Below are positions 61,640 to 64,000 of a stretch of 64,000 nucleotides of DNA, in pieces. How positions within the stretch are numbered: the first letter of the stretch is position 1; every line of letters starts with the position of its first letter. The stretch comes from Serratia entomophila (GTDB taxonomy: Bacteria; Pseudomonadota; Gammaproteobacteria; Enterobacterales; Enterobacteriaceae), in contig NZ_CP082787.1 of the NCBI RefSeq assembly GCF_021462285.1, positions 4,216,001 to 4,280,000 on the forward strand, given 5' to 3'. A model generated the notes under the pieces. That model was not told where the DNA came from and made no database searches. It saw nothing but the letters and a program-made list of their open reading frames with translations. Made by a program: the position numbers and the translations under genes.

Positions 61640-62302
61640 ATGGATGTATTACGAGAGATAGTTCACGCGCTTTGGCACCAGGACTTTGTCGCCCTTGCCG
61701 ACCCGAGCGTGATTTGGGTGGTTTACGCGGTGCTTTTCACCACCCTGTTTTTAGAAAACGGATTACTGCCAGCTTCCTTCCTGCCCGGCGACAGCCTGTT
61801 GCTGCTTTCCGGTGCCCTGATCGCCAAAGGCGTGATGGGTTTTGTCCCCACCCTGTTCATTCTGACCCTCGCCGCGGGCCTCGGCTGCTGGCTGAGCTAC
61901 CTGCAGGGCCGCTGGCTGGGCCATACCGGCCTGGTGAAGGGCTGGCTGCTGCAGTTGCCCGCCCAGTACCACCAGCGGGCGCACAACCTGTTCAACCGCC
62001 ACGGGCTGATGGCGCTGGTGATCGGCCGCTTTCTCGGCTTTGTCCGCACCCTGCTGCCGACCATGGCGGGTATCTCCGGCCTGAACAGCGCGCGCTTTCA
62101 ACTGTTCAACTGGCTGAGCGCGGTAGTGTGGGTCAGCGCGCTGGTTGGCCTGGGCTATGCCTTCAGCCAGATCCCTCTGGTGAAACGCTATGAAAGCCAG
62201 GTGATGACCGGGTTGATGCTCTTACCGCTACTGCTGCTGTTTATCGGCCTGTTGGGCGCCATGCTGGTTATCTGGCGTAAAAAGCGCGCCGCCTCTTCCT
62301 GA
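61640..62302 (+). CDS. yghB: DedA-family membrane protein (YghB-like)
   Basis: Inner-membrane protein of 220 aa, like E. coli YghB (219), which is also located after metC. DedA motifs: [18 protein letters not shown] near residue 45 and the conserved [18 protein letters not shown] near 130, with the essential Arg. Four or more membrane segments. DedA proteins influence membrane potential, lipid flipping and cell division. ATG 61640 follows CAGGA by 7 nt. Confidence 0.92.
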   Translation: MDVLREIVHALWHQDFVALADPSVIWVVYAVLFTTLFLENGLLPASFLPGDSLLLLSGALIAKGVMGFVPTLFILTLAAGLGCWLSYLQGRWLGHTGLVKGWLLQLPAQYHQRAHNLFNRHGLMALVIGRFLGFVRTLLPTMAGISGLNSARFQLFNWLSAVVWVSALVGLGYAFSQIPLVKRYESQVMTGLMLLPLLLLFIGLLGAMLVIWRKKRAASS

Positions 62303-62313
62303 GGGCCGGTTCC

Positions 62314-63234
62314 CTACAACGCCTTCTCGACCAGCGCCAGGCTGGGGGGCAACTTGCTCACCAGCCTGTCCACCGCCAGCCGCACCTTCAGCGGCAGGTG
62401 AGGCGTCTGCGGCCACAGCGCATGCACCTCAAAAGACGCGCCGGGACGATCGCGCAGCAACCGCACCAGTTCCCCTTTCAGCAATTGCTCGCGCACCAGC
62501 CAGCACGGTAGCCAGGTGATACCGAAACCCGCCGTGGCGGCGTCGGCTATCGCCTGCAGATCGTCCATCTGCAGCCGCCGGCTCGGCATCACCTCCCGCA
62601 GCGTGCCATCGGGCTCAAGGAGCTGCCAGCTGCGCACCACACCGGCGCGCGAGTAGGTTACCGCCGCGTGCTGCGCCAGCTGTTCGATACTGTAAGGCTC
62701 GCCGCAGCGCTGCAAATAATCCGGCGCGGCGCACAGCGTCATGCGGTGGTCGCCGATACGCCGCGCCACCAGATCGCCGCTGTCGGCCAGGGCGCCGTTG
62801 CGGACGACCAGATCGAAACCATCCTCAATCAAATCCACAACGCGATCGTTGAACGACAGATCCAGCTCCAGCCCCGGATGTTCGCGCATCAACTCGGTCA
62901 GCAGCGGCGCGATGCACATGCGGCCAAACAACACCGGCATCGATACCCGCAAGCGCCCGCTCACCTGCCGCTTGCCCGATTCCAGCAGCGTCTCTGCGGT
63001 GCGGATCTCCTCCAGCGCCCGCAAACAGCGTTCGTAAAACAGCGCGCCGTCGTCGGTCAGGCTTTGGCTGCGGGTAGTGCGGTGAAACAGCCGCACGCCC
63101 AGCCGCTGCTCCAACCGGGCTACGGTTTTTCCCACTGCCGAGCGAGAAAGGTGCAGCCGGCTAGCCGCCAGCGCAAAGCTGCCCGCCTCCACCGCGGTGA
63201 CGAACACCGTAATGCCGTTCAACCGGTCAGTCAT
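62314..63234 (-). CDS. LysR-type regulator
   Basis: LysR regulator of 306 aa: helix-turn-helix near residues 1-60 (FVTAVEAGSFALAASRLHLS), then an effector domain (RVSMPVLFGRMCIAPLL, GFGITWLPCWLV). ATG 63234 (MTDRLNG) fits the family start; a frame from 63258 is longer. Divergent from the MDR oxidoreductase gene, which it most likely controls. Belongs to the common AaeR/DhcR-like subgroup seen beside oxidoreductases. Convergent with the DedA gene, 11 bp apart. Confidence 0.9.
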   Translation of the reverse strand: MTDRLNGITVFVTAVEAGSFALAASRLHLSRSAVGKTVARLEQRLGVRLFHRTTRSQSLTDDGALFYERCLRALEEIRTAETLLESGKRQVSGRLRVSMPVLFGRMCIAPLLTELMREHPGLELDLSFNDRVVDLIEDGFDLVVRNGALADSGDLVARRIGDHRMTLCAAPDYLQRCGEPYSIEQLAQHAAVTYSRAGVVRSWQLLEPDGTLREVMPSRRLQMDDLQAIADAATAGFGITWLPCWLVREQLLKGELVRLLRDRPGASFEVHALWPQTPHLPLKVRLAVDRLVSKLPPSLALVEKAL

Positions 63235-63342
63235 GTTTTGTCGCCCTGAGAGAAACAATGAAAGGAAATCTTATCGCCACTGGCGATCTGCTATCAACGA
63301 TAATATCAGCAGGTCTGTTTATCGCTGAATTTGGAGCCAATC

Positions 63343-64000
63343 ATGAGTGAAACCATGCAACGCTGGACCATGAGCGCCCTGGGGCGTCAACATCTGCAGC
63401 TGACCGAAAGCGCCATTCCGCAGCCGGGGCCGCACGAGATCAGAGTGAAAGTGAAGGCGGTATCGCTGAACTACCGCGACAAGATGGTGATAGAAACCGG
63501 CATGGGGCTGACGCTGCCGCAGCCTTTTATCCCGGCTTCCGACATGGCCGGCGAGGTGGACGCCATCGGCCCCGGCGTCAGCCGCTTCCAGCCCGGGGAA
63601 CGGGTCATTTCCACCTTCAGCCCCGGTTGGATCGACGGCCGACAAAAACCGCACGGCGATGCGCGCACGCCGCCCTACCGCACCCTTGGCGGTTTTTATC
63701 AGGGCATGCTGGCGGAATACGTCGTGCTGCATGAAGACTGGCTGGCGGCGGCGCCGCAGTCGCTGGACGACGTGCAGGCCAGCACCCTGCCGTGCGCCGG
63801 GCTGACCGCCTGGTTCGCGCTGGTGGAACAGGGCCGGCTGAGCGCCGGCGACTCGGTGCTGGTGCAGGGCACCGGCGGCGTGGCGCTGTTCGCGCTGCAG
63901 ATCGCCAAAGCGCAAGGCGCCGAGGTATACGTCACCTCCGGCAGCGAAGAAAAACTGGCGCGCGCCAGGGCGCTGGGCGCCGATCACGGCATCAATCGCC
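63343..64000 (+). CDS. Zinc-independent MDR alcohol dehydrogenase/quinone oxidoreductase (partial)
   Basis: N-terminal 219 codons of a medium-chain reductase, cut by the window edge. GroES-like domain (about 25-120) and the start of the NAD(P)-binding Rossmann fold (VLVQGTGGVALFALQIAKAQ near 172). The GHE zinc motif and the structural-zinc Cys cluster are absent, so it belongs to the zinc-independent quinone oxidoreductase-like branch. ATG 63343 follows TGGAG by 6 nt. Divergent from a LysR gene, the usual arrangement for an inducible oxidoreductase. Confidence 0.88.
   Translation, partial: MSETMQRWTMSALGRQHLQLTESAIPQPGPHEIRVKVKAVSLNYRDKMVIETGMGLTLPQPFIPASDMAGEVDAIGPGVSRFQPGERVISTFSPGWIDGRQKPHGDARTPPYRTLGGFYQGMLAEYVVLHEDWLAAAPQSLDDVQASTLPCAGLTAWFALVEQGRLSAGDSVLVQGTGGVALFALQIAKAQGAEVYVTSGSEEKLARARALGADHGINR

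Overview
The window looks like a chromosomal segment of Serratia, most likely the S. marcescens group. The best markers are an S-layer protein gene followed by a LipBCD-type type I exporter (slaA-lipBCD), an ExbB with the long N-terminal extension known from S. marcescens, and a complete scrKYABR sucrose locus. Coding DNA is mostly GC-rich and dense, apart from an AT-rich stretch at about 16.2-21.4 kb and a long AT-rich gap upstream of slaA. The genus is inferred from gene content; no database was searched.

1-16.9 kb (minus strand): one uninterrupted reading frame of at least 5,629 codons that leaves the window at its left edge. It encodes a hybrid NRPS-PKS. In protein order: carrier domain - heterocyclization (Cy) - Cys-like adenylation - PCP; KS-AT-KR-ACP; an internal thioesterase; two almost identical KS-DH-KR-ACP modules without AT; then KS-AT and beyond. 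Likely partners are a divergent pair, a second DinB-type DNA polymerase and an alpha/beta hydrolase (17.26-19.28 kb). This locus is the most unusual part of the window: an internal TE, AT-less modules, recently duplicated modules and a lesion-bypass polymerase beside a thiazoline-type assembly line.

19.5-27 kb: a TetR regulator divergent from a DUF3313-like lipoprotein with a palindromic site between them, a 26-27 aa hydrophobic peptide gene, an aldehyde dehydrogenase, an IS3-family remnant, a DigH-like lipoprotein glycosidase and a NagZ-like GH3 enzyme (a possible peptidoglycan-turnover pair), and a 35-aa membrane peptide gene.

27-37.4 kb: slaA, lipB, lipC, lipD and a LuxR-type regulator, all on the minus strand, preceded by about 1.9 kb of AT-rich DNA with no convincing gene.

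37.4-46.2 kb: GNAT acetyltransferase, PAS/LuxR-like regulator and NCS1 (CodB-like) permease; an XRE regulator, YhhQ-type transporter and QueF operon (preQ0/preQ1 metabolism); a periplasmic siderophore-binding protein and a TonB-dependent receptor, each with a Fur-box-like site.

46.2-64 kb: abgR/abgABT (p-aminobenzoyl-glutamate use), scrK/scrYAB/scrR (sucrose PTS), exbBD (TonB energization), metC, a DedA-family gene (yghB-like), a LysR regulator, and the start of a divergent zinc-independent MDR oxidoreductase cut by the right edge.
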